A stretch of DNA of 64,000 nucleotides from Paracoccus sp. S3-43. GTDB lineage: Bacteria > Pseudomonadota > Alphaproteobacteria > Rhodobacterales > Rhodobacteraceae. A program made the position numbers and the translations under genes. The stretch is taken from the NCBI RefSeq assembly GCF_029027965.1, contig NZ_CP119082.1:1034001-1098000 (forward strand), written 5' to 3'. The notes under the pieces were generated by a model. It had not been told where the DNA came from and ran no database searches. It saw only the letters and a list, made by a program, of their open reading frames with translations. Of the stretch, positions 26,180 to 34,254 are shown in pieces (position 1 is the first letter of the stretch; every line of letters starts with the position of its first letter).

Positions 26180-26295
26180 GAAAAGCGTCCTTCCTTGGTC
26201 TATCGCCTGCACCTGTGCGCGGGCAGCGATGCTGTCAACCGCGCGCCCGGCAATTTTTTCTTTGTCCCGCGCAAGGCGGGCTTGCGCCCTGGGGC

Positions 26296-26324
26296 TTGGC
26301 GCAGGCGCGGCGGGCGGCTAGAAC
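26296..26324 (+). promoter_or_regulatory. Promoter of tex
   Basis: TTGGCG (26296-26301) and TAGAAC (26319-26324) are 17 bp apart, 25 bp before the tex start. The -10 is identical to that of ychF. Confidence 0.55.
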
Positions 26325-26348
26325 GAGTCCCCGGCCAAGGAGGATCGC

Positions 26349-28637
26349 ATGGACACAGCCGCCCGCATCGCCCGCACCATCGCCGCCGAAATCGGCGCCT
26401 CGACCAGCCAGGTGACGGCGGCGGCGGACCTGCTGGACGGGGGCGCGACGGTCCCCTTTGTCGCGCGCTATCGGAAAGAGGCGACGGGCGGTCTGGACGA
26501 CACGCAGCTGCGCACGCTGTCCGACCGGCTGGCCTATCTGCGCGACAGGGAATCGCGGCGGGCGGCGATCCTGTCGTCCATCCGGGACCAGGGGAAGCTG
26601 ACCGACGACCTGGCCCGCGCGATTGCCGGGGCCGAGACCAAGGCCGCGCTGGAGGACATCTATCTGCCCTTCAAGCCCAAGCGCCGCACCAAGGCGATGA
26701 TCGCGCGCGAAAACGGGTTGGAGCCGCTGCTGCGCGCGATCCAGGACGACCGGGCCGCCGATCCCGCCGTGCTGGCGGCGGGCTTTGTCTCGGACGCGGT
26801 GTCCGATACCAAAGCCGCTCTGGACGGCGCGCGCGACATCCTGGTCGAGGAACTGTCGGAAAACGCCGCCCTGCTGGGATCGCTGCGCGATTTCATGCGG
26901 GCCGAGGCCTTCATCGCCGCCAGGCTGATCGCGGGCAAGGACCAGGCGGGCGCCAAGTTCAGTGACTATTTCGACCACCGCGAGAAATGGTCGGCCATCC
27001 CGGCCCATCGCGCCCTGGCGGTCCTGCGCGCCGCCAAGGAGGAGATCGTCACCATCGACATCGCGCCCGACCCCGAGACCGGCGCCCGGCGTGCCGAAGG
27101 GATCGTCGCGCGGGCCATCGGGCCCCTGGGCGACCAGCCGGGCGACAGATGGCTGCGGCAGGTGGCGGGCTGGACCTGGCGGGTCAGGCTGTCGAACACC
27201 ATGTATATCGACCTGATGTCCGAGTTGCGCAAACGCGCCCATGACGAGGCGATCCGCGTCTTCGGCCGCAACCTGCGCGACCTGCTGCTGGCCGCGCCCG
27301 CCGGGTCGCGCGTGACGCTGGGCGTCGATCCGGGGATCCGCACCGGCTGCAAGATCGCGGTGGTCGATGCCACCGGCAAGCTGCTGGACACCGCGACGAT
27401 CTATCCCTTCCAGCCGAAAAACGACCTGCGCGGGTCCGAAGCCGTGCTGCTGGCGCTGATCGCGAAGCACGGCGTGGACCTGATCGCCATCGGCAACGGC
27501 ACCGCCAGCCGGGAAACCGAACGGCTGGTGGCCGAGGTGCTGAAGCGCCTGCCCAAGGGCGCCCGCGTGCCGACCAAGGTGGTGGTCAGCGAGGCCGGGG
27601 CCTCGGTCTATTCGGCGTCGGAACTGGCCGCGAAAGAGTTTCCGCAACTTGACGTGTCGCTGCGCGGCGCGGTCTCGATCGCGCGGCGCTTGCAGGATCC
27701 GCTGGCCGAACTGGTCAAGGTGCCGCCGGAATCCATCGGCGTCGGGCAGTATCAGCACGACGTGGACCAGCGGCAACTGGCACGGACGCTGGAAGCCGTG
27801 GTCGAGGATGCGGTGAACGCGGTTGGGGTGGACCTGAACATGGCCTCGGCCCCGCTTCTGGCCCATGTCGCGGGGCTGGGGCCGTCGCTGGCCCAGAACA
27901 TCGTCGCCTGGCGCGATCAGAACGGCGCCTTCCCGTCGCGCGCGGCGCTGAAGAAGGTGGCGGGCCTTGGCCCGCGCGCCTTCGAGCAATGCGCGGGCTT
28001 CCTGCGCATCCGGGGCGGTAAGGAGCCGCTGGACGCCTCGGCCGTCCACCCCGAGGCTTACGGCGTGGCGCGCAAGATCGTCGCCACCTGCGGACGCGAC
28101 ATCCGCGCGATCCTGGGCGACGGGGCGGCGCTGAAATCCGTCCGCGCGGAACAGTTCGTAGACGAGCATTTCGGCCTGCCCACCATCCGCGACATCCTGT
28201 CGGAACTGGAAAAGCCCGGCCGCGACCCGCGCCCCGGCTTCGTCACCGCCAGCTTCGCCGAAGGGGTCGAGACGATCACCGACCTGAAGCCCGGCATGGT
28301 CCTGGAAGGCACCGTCACCAATGTCGCGGCCTTCGGGGCCTTCGTGGATATCGGCGTCCATCAGGACGGGCTGGTCCATGTCAGCCAGCTTGCCAACCGC
28401 TTCGTCAAGGATCCGAACGAGGTGGTGAAGGTCGGCGATGTCGTCCGCGTCCGCGTGACCGAAATCGACGTGCCCCGCAAGCGCATCGGTCTGACCATGC
28501 GCAGCGACGCCGATGCCGCGAAGCCCGTGCCGAAGGCCCAGGGCAAGGCAGGGCCGGGATCCGCCGTCTCTGCCCCGAAAAGCAGCAGTCCGGGCGGATT
28601 CGGCGCCGCCTTGGCCGAGGCGATGCGGCGCAAATAG
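26349..28637 (+). CDS. tex: Tex-type transcription accessory / RNA-binding protein
   Basis: The 762-residue protein has the full Tex layout: N-terminal helical domain (VPFVARYRKEATGGLDDTQLRTL), YqgF-like domain (VTLGVDPGIRTGCKIAVVD, about residue 320), helix-hairpin-helix repeats (LNMASAPLLAHVAGLGPSLAQNIVAWR) and a C-terminal S1 domain (GMVLEGTVTNVAAFGAFVDIGVHQDGLVHVSQL, about 645-715). A low-complexity tail follows. Tex binds nucleic acids and affects transcription and translation. It has an AAGGAGG ribosome site. Confidence 0.95.
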   Translation: MDTAARIARTIAAEIGASTSQVTAAADLLDGGATVPFVARYRKEATGGLDDTQLRTLSDRLAYLRDRESRRAAILSSIRDQGKLTDDLARAIAGAETKAALEDIYLPFKPKRRTKAMIARENGLEPLLRAIQDDRAADPAVLAAGFVSDAVSDTKAALDGARDILVEELSENAALLGSLRDFMRAEAFIAARLIAGKDQAGAKFSDYFDHREKWSAIPAHRALAVLRAAKEEIVTIDIAPDPETGARRAEGIVARAIGPLGDQPGDRWLRQVAGWTWRVRLSNTMYIDLMSELRKRAHDEAIRVFGRNLRDLLLAAPAGSRVTLGVDPGIRTGCKIAVVDATGKLLDTATIYPFQPKNDLRGSEAVLLALIAKHGVDLIAIGNGTASRETERLVAEVLKRLPKGARVPTKVVVSEAGASVYSASELAAKEFPQLDVSLRGAVSIARRLQDPLAELVKVPPESIGVGQYQHDVDQRQLARTLEAVVEDAVNAVGVDLNMASAPLLAHVAGLGPSLAQNIVAWRDQNGAFPSRAALKKVAGLGPRAFEQCAGFLRIRGGKEPLDASAVHPEAYGVARKIVATCGRDIRAILGDGAALKSVRAEQFVDEHFGLPTIRDILSELEKPGRDPRPGFVTASFAEGVETITDLKPGMVLEGTVTNVAAFGAFVDIGVHQDGLVHVSQLANRFVKDPNEVVKVGDVVRVRVTEIDVPRKRIGLTMRSDADAAKPVPKAQGKAGPGSAVSAPKSSSPGGFGAALAEAMRRK

Positions 28638-28709
28638 GCGATCTTTCCGCCGGCACGGATCCGATGCGGCGCGGCCATCGTTCGGTGCGGTGGCAACAGG
28701 GCGGATGCG

Positions 28710-29495
28710 ATGCGAATCAGGATCGAGGTCGAGCTTCACTACACCTTCACCACCCCCAGCCCGGCGATCCTGGCGGTCGAGGCCGCCGGGGCCTTCGGCC
28801 AGGAAATCAGCAATGCGGCCATCGACTTCGGCCCCGTCGAACACCTGGCCCGCGTTCCGGGCGAAGAAGGGATCGGCGAAAAGATCATCATCCGCACGGC
28901 CGAGGATCTGCGCTGCATCTATTCCGCCGATGTGATCGTGACGCGGCCCTGCCCGGTCTTCGAACGCATGTCTGCGGCCGATGTGGACGAGATGCCGGGC
29001 GACGCGCTGCGCTATCTGCTGTCGTCGCGATACTGCCAGGCGGAACGCTTCGTGCCCTTCGCGCGGCAGCGATTCGGCGACAGGCAGGGCGGGGCCAAGA
29101 TCCTGGCGATCCGGGACTGGATCGAACAGCGGCTGGATTATGTGTCCGGCGTCAGCGATTCGAACACCACGGCGGCCGACACCTTTCTGGAACGGCGCGG
29201 CGTCTGCCGCGATTACGCCCATCTGATGATCGCGCTGTGCCGCGCCGCCCAGATCCCCGCCCGCATCGCCAGCGTCTTCGCGCCGGGGGTCGAGCCGCCG
29301 GATTTCCACGCCGTCGCCGAGGTCTATCTGGACGGCACCTGGCACCTGATCGACCCGACCGGCATGGCCACCGCCGACCAGATGGCGCTGATCGCCGTGG
29401 GCCGCGACGCGGTGGATGTGGCGTTCCTCACGACCTTCGCCGGGACGGAACTGCTGACGCAGACGGTCAATGTGACCGAGGCCCGGCGAGGTTGA
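28710..29495 (+). CDS. Transglutaminase-like domain protein
   Basis: The 261-residue cytosolic-looking protein has an N-terminal beta-rich domain (MRIRIEVELHYTFTTPSPAIL) and a transglutaminase-like core with a plausible Cys-His-Asp triad: Cys166 in RRGVCRDYAH, His200 in DFHAVAEVYL and Asp215 in WHLIDPTG. The family includes bacterial cysteine peptidases and amidases of mostly unknown substrate. No signal peptide is present. It is preceded by tex and followed by the leucine catabolic genes. Confidence 0.85.
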   Translation: MRIRIEVELHYTFTTPSPAILAVEAAGAFGQEISNAAIDFGPVEHLARVPGEEGIGEKIIIRTAEDLRCIYSADVIVTRPCPVFERMSAADVDEMPGDALRYLLSSRYCQAERFVPFARQRFGDRQGGAKILAIRDWIEQRLDYVSGVSDSNTTAADTFLERRGVCRDYAHLMIALCRAAQIPARIASVFAPGVEPPDFHAVAEVYLDGTWHLIDPTGMATADQMALIAVGRDAVDVAFLTTFAGTELLTQTVNVTEARRG

Positions 29496-29525
29496 CCGGC
29501 GCGCCCTTCCGGCGCAGGCTTTGCC

Positions 29526-29555
29526 TTGACGGTCGGGGGGCGGACGGTCTATATC
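29526..29555 (+). promoter_or_regulatory. Promoter of the ivd operon
   Basis: TTGACG (29526-29531) and TATATC (29550-29555) are 18 bp apart. The predicted start (about 29562) lies inside the palindrome at 29561-29574. Confidence 0.65.
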
Positions 29556-29560
29556 GGAAA

Positions 29561-29574
29561 TGAACGTTCGTTCA
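29561..29574 (+). promoter_or_regulatory. Operator-like palindrome at the ivd transcription start
   Basis: TGAACG and CGTTCA form a perfect inverted repeat with a 2-bp centre (TT). The flanks AA and AT extend its symmetry partly. Its form and position, over the predicted start site, fit a TetR-family acyl-CoA-responsive repressor. No such regulator is adjacent; the only TetR gene in the window (49542) has a different palindrome. Confidence 0.55.
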
Positions 29575-29597
29575 ATAAATCGCGAGGGGGTTTGCCG

Positions 29598-30758
29598 ATG
29601 TTCACGCGGGGGATGGAATTCGATCTGGGCGAGGATGTGAACGCCCTGCGCGACATGGTGCATCGCTGGGCGCAGGACCGCGTGAAGCCTATCGCGGCCG
29701 AGGTCGACCGGACCAACGCCTTCCCGAACGAATTGTGGACCGAGATGGGCGATCTGGGCCTTCTGGGCATCACCGTCCCCGAGGAGTTCGGTGGCGCGGG
29801 CATGGGCTATCTGGCCCATGTGGTCGCGACCGAGGAGATCGCGCGGGCCAGCGCCTCGGTCAGCCTGTCCTATGGCGCGCATTCGAACCTGTGCGTGAAC
29901 CAGATCAAGCTGAACGGCACCGACGAACAGCGCCGCAAATACCTGCCCGACCTGTGTTCCGGCAAGGCCGTGGGGGCCTTGGCCATGTCCGAGGAGGGCG
30001 CGGGCAGCGATGTCGTCGGCATGAAGCTGCGGGCGGACAAGAAGAACGACCGCTTTGTTCTGAACGGCAACAAATACTGGATCACCAACGCCCCCGATGC
30101 GCAGACCCTGGTCGTCTATGCCAAGACCGACCCCGAGGCGGGCAGCAAGGGCATCACCGCCTTTATCGTCGAACGCGGCATGGCGGGGTTCAGCACCTCG
30201 CCCCATTTCGACAAGCTGGGGATGCGGGGGTCGAACACGGGCGAGCTGATCTTCGAAAACTGCGAGATTCCGTTCGAGAATGTCCTGGGTCAGGAAGGCC
30301 GGGGCGTGCGCGTGCTGATGTCGGGGCTGGATTACGAACGTCTGGTGCTGTCGGGCATCGGCACCGGCATCATGGCCGCCTGCCTGGACGAGGTGATGCC
30401 CTATATCCGCGACCGCAGGCAGTTCGGCCAGCCGATCGGGAATTTCCAGTTGATGCAGGCCAAGATCGCCGACATGTATGTCGCGCTGAATACCGCCCGC
30501 GCCTATGTCTACGAGGTCGCGCGCGCCTGCGACGCGGGCAAGGTGACGCGGCAGGACGCGGCGGGGGCGGTGCTTTACGCCAGCGAACAGGCGATGGTGC
30601 AGGCCCATCAGGCGGTGCAGGCGCTTGGCGGGGCGGGCTTCCTGAACGACAGCGTGGTCAGCCGGCTGTTCCGCGACGCCAAGCTGATGGAGATCGGCGC
30701 GGGCACCAGCGAAATCCGCCGGATGCTGATCGGGCGCGAACTGATGGGGCTGGTCTGA
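29598..30758 (+). CDS. ivd: Isovaleryl-CoA dehydrogenase
   Basis: The 386-residue acyl-CoA dehydrogenase has the FAD/substrate signatures [13 protein letters not shown] and [20 protein letters not shown]. Its catalytic Glu (Glu247 in [11 protein letters not shown]) is at the alternate position shared by isovaleryl-CoA dehydrogenases rather than the usual C-terminal site. It oxidises isovaleryl-CoA to 3-methylcrotonyl-CoA in leucine breakdown. The methylcrotonyl-CoA carboxylase genes downstream agree. An in-frame extension to 29526 is rejected because it would start inside the -35 element. Confidence 0.93.
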   Translation: MFTRGMEFDLGEDVNALRDMVHRWAQDRVKPIAAEVDRTNAFPNELWTEMGDLGLLGITVPEEFGGAGMGYLAHVVATEEIARASASVSLSYGAHSNLCVNQIKLNGTDEQRRKYLPDLCSGKAVGALAMSEEGAGSDVVGMKLRADKKNDRFVLNGNKYWITNAPDAQTLVVYAKTDPEAGSKGITAFIVERGMAGFSTSPHFDKLGMRGSNTGELIFENCEIPFENVLGQEGRGVRVLMSGLDYERLVLSGIGTGIMAACLDEVMPYIRDRRQFGQPIGNFQLMQAKIADMYVALNTARAYVYEVARACDAGKVTRQDAAGAVLYASEQAMVQAHQAVQALGGAGFLNDSVVSRLFRDAKLMEIGAGTSEIRRMLIGRELMGLV

Positions 30759-31282
30759 TGCGGCCCTGGCTGGCGGCGGCGGCCTTGGCGGCATCGCCCG
30801 CCTGGGCGCAGGACGAACCCGAATGGCCGCCCTTCGACGCCGCGCCGATCGACGCCTGCCTGGAGGGCGCGGCCCGGAAGGCCGGTCCTGACGGCGATGC
30901 GGATTTTGCCGCCTGCATCGGCGCGGCCTCGGGCCCCTGCATGGACAGTCCCCAGGGATACACCACCGTCGCCATGTCCTATTGCCTGTCCAAGGAACTG
31001 GCCGTCTGGGACAGGAAGCTGAACGACAGCTATGCCCGCGTGCTGGACGCCGCCCGGACCACCGATGCCGAGATGACGGAACTGGGATCGGCCGCCGAAA
31101 AGCAGGAACCGCTGCTGCGCCAGATGCAGCGCGACTGGATCGCCTTTCACGATTCGGCCTGTGCCTACGAGGGCAGCCGCTGGGGCGGCGGCACCGGCGC
31201 CGGTCCGGCGGGTGTCGATTGCGCCATGCAACTGACCGCGCAGCAATATTTCCGCCTGCGCGCCTGGGAGCCGGAACAATAA
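30758..31282 (+). CDS. Secreted LprI/DUF1311-like protein
   Basis: The 174-residue protein has a signal peptide ([17 protein letters not shown]) and a Cys-rich helical domain: CMDSPQGYTTVAMSYCLSKELAVWDRKLNDSYARVL and LLRQMQRDWIAFHDSACAYEG, the W-x-x-x-LN-Y and Q-W-x-x-(Y/F)-x-D-x-x-C pattern of the lysozyme-inhibitor LprI/DUF1311 group. At least six cysteines may form disulfides in the periplasm. Its ATG overlaps the ivd stop by one base, so it is co-transcribed with ivd although functionally unrelated on its face. Confidence 0.8.
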   Translation: MRPWLAAAALAASPAWAQDEPEWPPFDAAPIDACLEGAARKAGPDGDADFAACIGAASGPCMDSPQGYTTVAMSYCLSKELAVWDRKLNDSYARVLDAARTTDAEMTELGSAAEKQEPLLRQMQRDWIAFHDSACAYEGSRWGGGTGAGPAGVDCAMQLTAQQYFRLRAWEPEQ

Positions 31283-31293
31283 GGGGGAAGCCA

Positions 31294-31767
31294 ATGCGCA
31301 TCGCAACGCTTGCATCGATCCTCGCGGCGACCGCGCTGCCGGCGCCCGCCCCGGCCCAGGCAGAGCCGACCCTGCCGCCCGGCGTGGTCGAGGCCTGCTT
31401 TGCCGATACGCCGCGCGGCCGGATCGACCCCGATTGCATCGGCGCGGCCGCGAACCAGTGCCAGGAGGCGCCGGGAGGCAGCGGCACCATCGGGATCGGC
31501 GGATGCCTGTCGGCTGAACACGATGCCTGGGACCGGCTGCTGAACGAGGAATGGAACCAGGTCCGTGGCGTCTTCAAGGATGACCAGACCGCCTCGGACA
31601 GCCTGCTCAAGGCGCAGCGGGCCTGGATCGCCTGGCGCGACGCGGAATGCGATTTTCAGTATGACCGCTATGGCGGCGGCTCCATGCGCTCCATCGCGGG
31701 GACGGGCTGCCGGATGACGGCGACGGCACGCCGCACATTCGAATTGCGGGACATGCGGGAATGGTAA
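31294..31767 (+). CDS. Secreted LprI/DUF1311-like protein (tandem paralogue)
   Basis: The 157-residue protein has signal peptide MRIATLASILAATALPAPAPAQA and the same domain as its upstream neighbour: GIGGCLSAEHDAWDRLLNEEWNQV and LLKAQRAWIAWRDAECDFQYDRYGGG. The order of Cys and Trp residues matches, so the pair is a tandem duplication that has diverged strongly. A GGGGGAAG site precedes the ATG by a few bases. DUF1311 proteins include inhibitors of host lysozyme; the role here is unknown. Confidence 0.8.
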   Translation: MRIATLASILAATALPAPAPAQAEPTLPPGVVEACFADTPRGRIDPDCIGAAANQCQEAPGGSGTIGIGGCLSAEHDAWDRLLNEEWNQVRGVFKDDQTASDSLLKAQRAWIAWRDAECDFQYDRYGGGSMRSIAGTGCRMTATARRTFELRDMREW

Positions 31768-31802
31768 GGGCGCGCCGCGAATCCGGGGACGGGCGCCCTT
31801 TC
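31766..31802. terminator. Weak hairpin terminator between convergent genes
   Basis: AAGGGCGC (31766-31773) pairs with GCGCCCTT (31793-31800) around a 19-nt loop and is followed by TT on the plus strand. It lies between the LprI-like gene and ompW and could serve both. Confidence 0.4.
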
Positions 31803-31808
31803 CGGCTG

Positions 31809-32420
31809 TCAGAACTTCATCACATAGCTGACGCCCGCGACCACCGGGTCGACCTCGACCGTGCCGATATCGGCGCCGTCCAGCGTCACATCGGCGTCGA
31901 TGTCGATCCAGCGAAGGTCCGCGCGCAGGGCCGAGCGGTCGTTGATCCAGTAATCCGCACCCAGATGCGCGGCCAGGCCCCAACTGTTCTTGACGCGCAG
32001 GTCGGATCCGGCCAGCGGCCCCTCGGCCTCGGCGTCATAGAAGCCGGTGAAGTTCACGCCGATTCCGACAAAGGGCTTCAACTGCGGCGTGGCGTCGAAA
32101 TGGTATTGCAGCGAGACGACCGGGGGCAGGTGCTTCACGGTGCCGATCCGCGCGCCATTCGAATCGATCGAGTGCTTGAAGGGCAGCGCCGCCAGCAGCT
32201 CGACCCCGATATTGTCGCGGAAGAAATATTCCGCCGTGATCGTCGGACGCGTGCCGTCGCCGATGCTGACCGGAACGGTGCCCCCCGCCAGCGAGCCGTT
32301 GTCGGACTTGGGGTTCACATTATGGATGCCCAGACCGACGGTCAGGTCGCCCGCCTGTTGCGCAGCCGCCGGGGACAGGACAGCCAACGCGGCTGCAACG
32401 GCAAGACACAGGGTTTTCAT
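31809..32420 (-). CDS. ompW: OmpW-family outer membrane protein
   Basis: The 203-residue protein has a signal peptide (MKTLCLAVAAALAVLSPAAAQ) and the OmpW eight-strand barrel pattern: VGLGIHNVNPKSDNG, PTITAEYFFRDNIGVELLAALPFKH, LPPVVSLQYHF, KPFVGIGVNFTGFYD, and the ending VDPVVAGVSYVMKF with the terminal Phe used for barrel insertion. OmpW proteins form narrow hydrophobic pores and are often induced by oxygen limitation. An FNR-type site lies 59 bp upstream. ATG 32420 is preferred over a GTG one codon earlier. Confidence 0.9.
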   Translation of the reverse strand: MKTLCLAVAAALAVLSPAAAQQAGDLTVGLGIHNVNPKSDNGSLAGGTVPVSIGDGTRPTITAEYFFRDNIGVELLAALPFKHSIDSNGARIGTVKHLPPVVSLQYHFDATPQLKPFVGIGVNFTGFYDAEAEGPLAGSDLRVKNSWGLAAHLGADYWINDRSALRADLRWIDIDADVTLDGADIGTVEVDPVVAGVSYVMKF

Positions 32421-32478
32421 CACACGACTCCTTCAAAGGTTACAGGTCGCGGCATGGATCCGGTGTGGCGCCGAAAAC

Positions 32479-32492
32479 ATGATCTGGATCAA
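32479..32492 (-). promoter_or_regulatory. FNR/FnrP box upstream of ompW
   Basis: On the minus strand the sequence TTGAT-CCAG-ATCAT matches the FNR consensus TTGAT-N4-ATCAA at 9 of 10 positions. Its centre is 65 bp before the ompW start codon, suitable for activation near -41. The divergent mccB gene starts 62 bp to the other side. Confidence 0.65.
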
Positions 32493-32554
32493 ATCACTGT
32501 GAACAAAAGCTCGGCTGCGGCAAAGCGCCGCGCCCCTGTCGGGAAAGCCTGCCC

Positions 32555-34159
32555 ATGAAGCTGACATCCTCCGCCCTGACCACATCGGACAGCTTTCGCG
32601 CCAATCGTCAGGCCCATCTGGCGCTGATCGAGGTCGCGCGGCAGGCGGCGCTGGCCGCAGCCGCCGGGGGCGGCCCCCGCGCGATGGAGCGCCATACCAG
32701 CCGCGGCAAGATGCCCCCGCGCGAACGGGTGGCGAACCTGCTGGATCCCGGCAGCCCGTTTCTCGAAATCGGCGCCACCGCCGCGCATGGCCTGTACGAG
32801 GACGCGGCGCCCGGCGCGGGGGTGATCGCGGGCGTGGGCCGGGTCCACGGCCAGGACGTGATGGTCGTCGCCAACGACGCCACCGTGAAGGGCGGCACCT
32901 ATTACCCGCTATCGGTGAAAAAGCACCTGCGCGCGCAGGAGATCGCCCAGGAATGCCATCTGCCCTGCGTCTATCTGGTCGATTCGGGCGGCGCCAACCT
33001 GCCCAACCAGGACGAGGTCTTTCCCGACCGCGACCATTTCGGCCGCATCTTCTACAACCAGGCGCAGATGAGCGCCAAGGGCATCCCGCAGATCGCCGTG
33101 GTGATGGGTTCCTGCACGGCGGGCGGCGCCTATGTCCCGGCCATGTCCGACGTGACGATCATCGTGCGCGACCAGGGAACCATCTTCCTGGCCGGTCCGC
33201 CGCTGGTGAAGGCCGCGACCGGAGAGGTCGTGACCGCCGAGGATCTGGGCGGCGGCGACGTTCACACCCGCCTGTCCGGCGTGGCCGATTACCTGGCCGA
33301 GGATGACGCCCATGCCCTGGCCATGGCCCGCCGCGCCATCGCCAACCTGAACCGCCGGATGCCCGACACGGTGGCCTGGCAAACGCCCGAACCCCCGGCC
33401 CATGACCCCGAGGAGATCCTGGGCGTCGTCCCCGCCGACCTGCGCACCCCCTATGACATCCGCGAGGTGATCGCCCGCGTGGTGGACGGCTCGCGCTTCG
33501 ACGAATTCAAGGCCCGCTTCGGCGAAACGCTGGTCACGGGCTTCGCCCATGTCGAGGGCTGCCCGGTCGGCATCGTCGCCAATAACGGCGTGCTGTTTTC
33601 CGAGGCCGCGCAGAAGGGCGCGCATTTCATCGAACTGTGTTCGCAGCGGTCCATCCCGCTGGTGTTCCTGCAAAACATCACCGGCTTCATGGTCGGGCGC
33701 AAATACGAAAACGAAGGCATCGCCCGGCACGGCGCCAAGATGGTGACGGCGGTGGCGACCACGAATGTCCCGAAGATCACCATGCTGGTCGGCGGCAGCT
33801 TCGGCGCGGGCAATTACGGCATGGCGGGCCGCGCCTATTCGCCGCGCTTCCTCTGGACCTGGCCCAACTCGCGCATCAGCGTGATGGGCGGCGAACAGGC
33901 GGCGGGGGTGCTGGCGACCGTGCGACGCGACGGCATCGAACGCGCCGGCGGCACCTGGACGGCCGAGGACGAGGCCGAATTCAAGCGCCCCACCATCGAG
34001 ATGTTCGACCGCCAGTCCCACCCGCTCTACGCCTCGGCGCGGCTCTGGGACGACGGCATCATCGACCCCCGCAAGACCCGCGAGGTGCTGGCCCTGTCCC
34101 TGCGCGCCAGCCTGAACGCCCCCATTAAGCCGACGCGCTTCGGCCTGTTCCGAATGTAG
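32555..34159 (+). CDS. mccB: 3-Methylcrotonyl-CoA carboxylase, carboxyltransferase beta subunit
   Basis: The 534-residue protein shares the carboxyltransferase fold with PccB but has MCC-type signatures: [74 protein letters not shown], and [30 protein letters not shown]. It transfers CO2 to 3-methylcrotonyl-CoA, giving 3-methylglutaconyl-CoA in leucine catabolism. It is followed by the biotin subunit and hmgL, which supports MCC over PCC specificity. Confidence 0.94.
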   Translation: MKLTSSALTTSDSFRANRQAHLALIEVARQAALAAAAGGGPRAMERHTSRGKMPPRERVANLLDPGSPFLEIGATAAHGLYEDAAPGAGVIAGVGRVHGQDVMVVANDATVKGGTYYPLSVKKHLRAQEIAQECHLPCVYLVDSGGANLPNQDEVFPDRDHFGRIFYNQAQMSAKGIPQIAVVMGSCTAGGAYVPAMSDVTIIVRDQGTIFLAGPPLVKAATGEVVTAEDLGGGDVHTRLSGVADYLAEDDAHALAMARRAIANLNRRMPDTVAWQTPEPPAHDPEEILGVVPADLRTPYDIREVIARVVDGSRFDEFKARFGETLVTGFAHVEGCPVGIVANNGVLFSEAAQKGAHFIELCSQRSIPLVFLQNITGFMVGRKYENEGIARHGAKMVTAVATTNVPKITMLVGGSFGAGNYGMAGRAYSPRFLWTWPNSRISVMGGEQAAGVLATVRRDGIERAGGTWTAEDEAEFKRPTIEMFDRQSHPLYASARLWDDGIIDPRKTREVLALSLRASLNAPIKPTRFGLFRM

Positions 34160-34184
34160 GGCGCGGACATGCCTCTTTTGCCTT

Positions 34185-34229
34185 GGTCCAAATATCCCGC
34201 GGGGGTCCGGGGGCGCGAAGCCCCCGGCT
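34185..34229 (+). repeat. Rhodobacterales-type intergenic repeat with GC hairpin
   Basis: An AAATATCCCGCGGGGGTCC block runs into CCGGGGGC-GCGAA-GCCCCCGG, a strong hairpin. The same motif order (AT-rich ATATT/ATATC, G/C runs, GGGGGC hairpin) occurs in opposite orientation at 43908-43967. Elements of this look are scattered between genes in Rhodobacteraceae genomes. Confidence 0.5.
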
Positions 34230-34254
34230 TGGCCCGCCCCATCCAGGTGCCGCC

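Noticed and set aside
26235..31610. 1791-codon minus-strand reading frame opposite tex, ivd and neighbours
   Set aside because: It lies antisense to several clearly homologous genes; its translation is low-complexity His/Gln/Asp/Arg-rich, as expected from GC-rich codon complement. No family motif.
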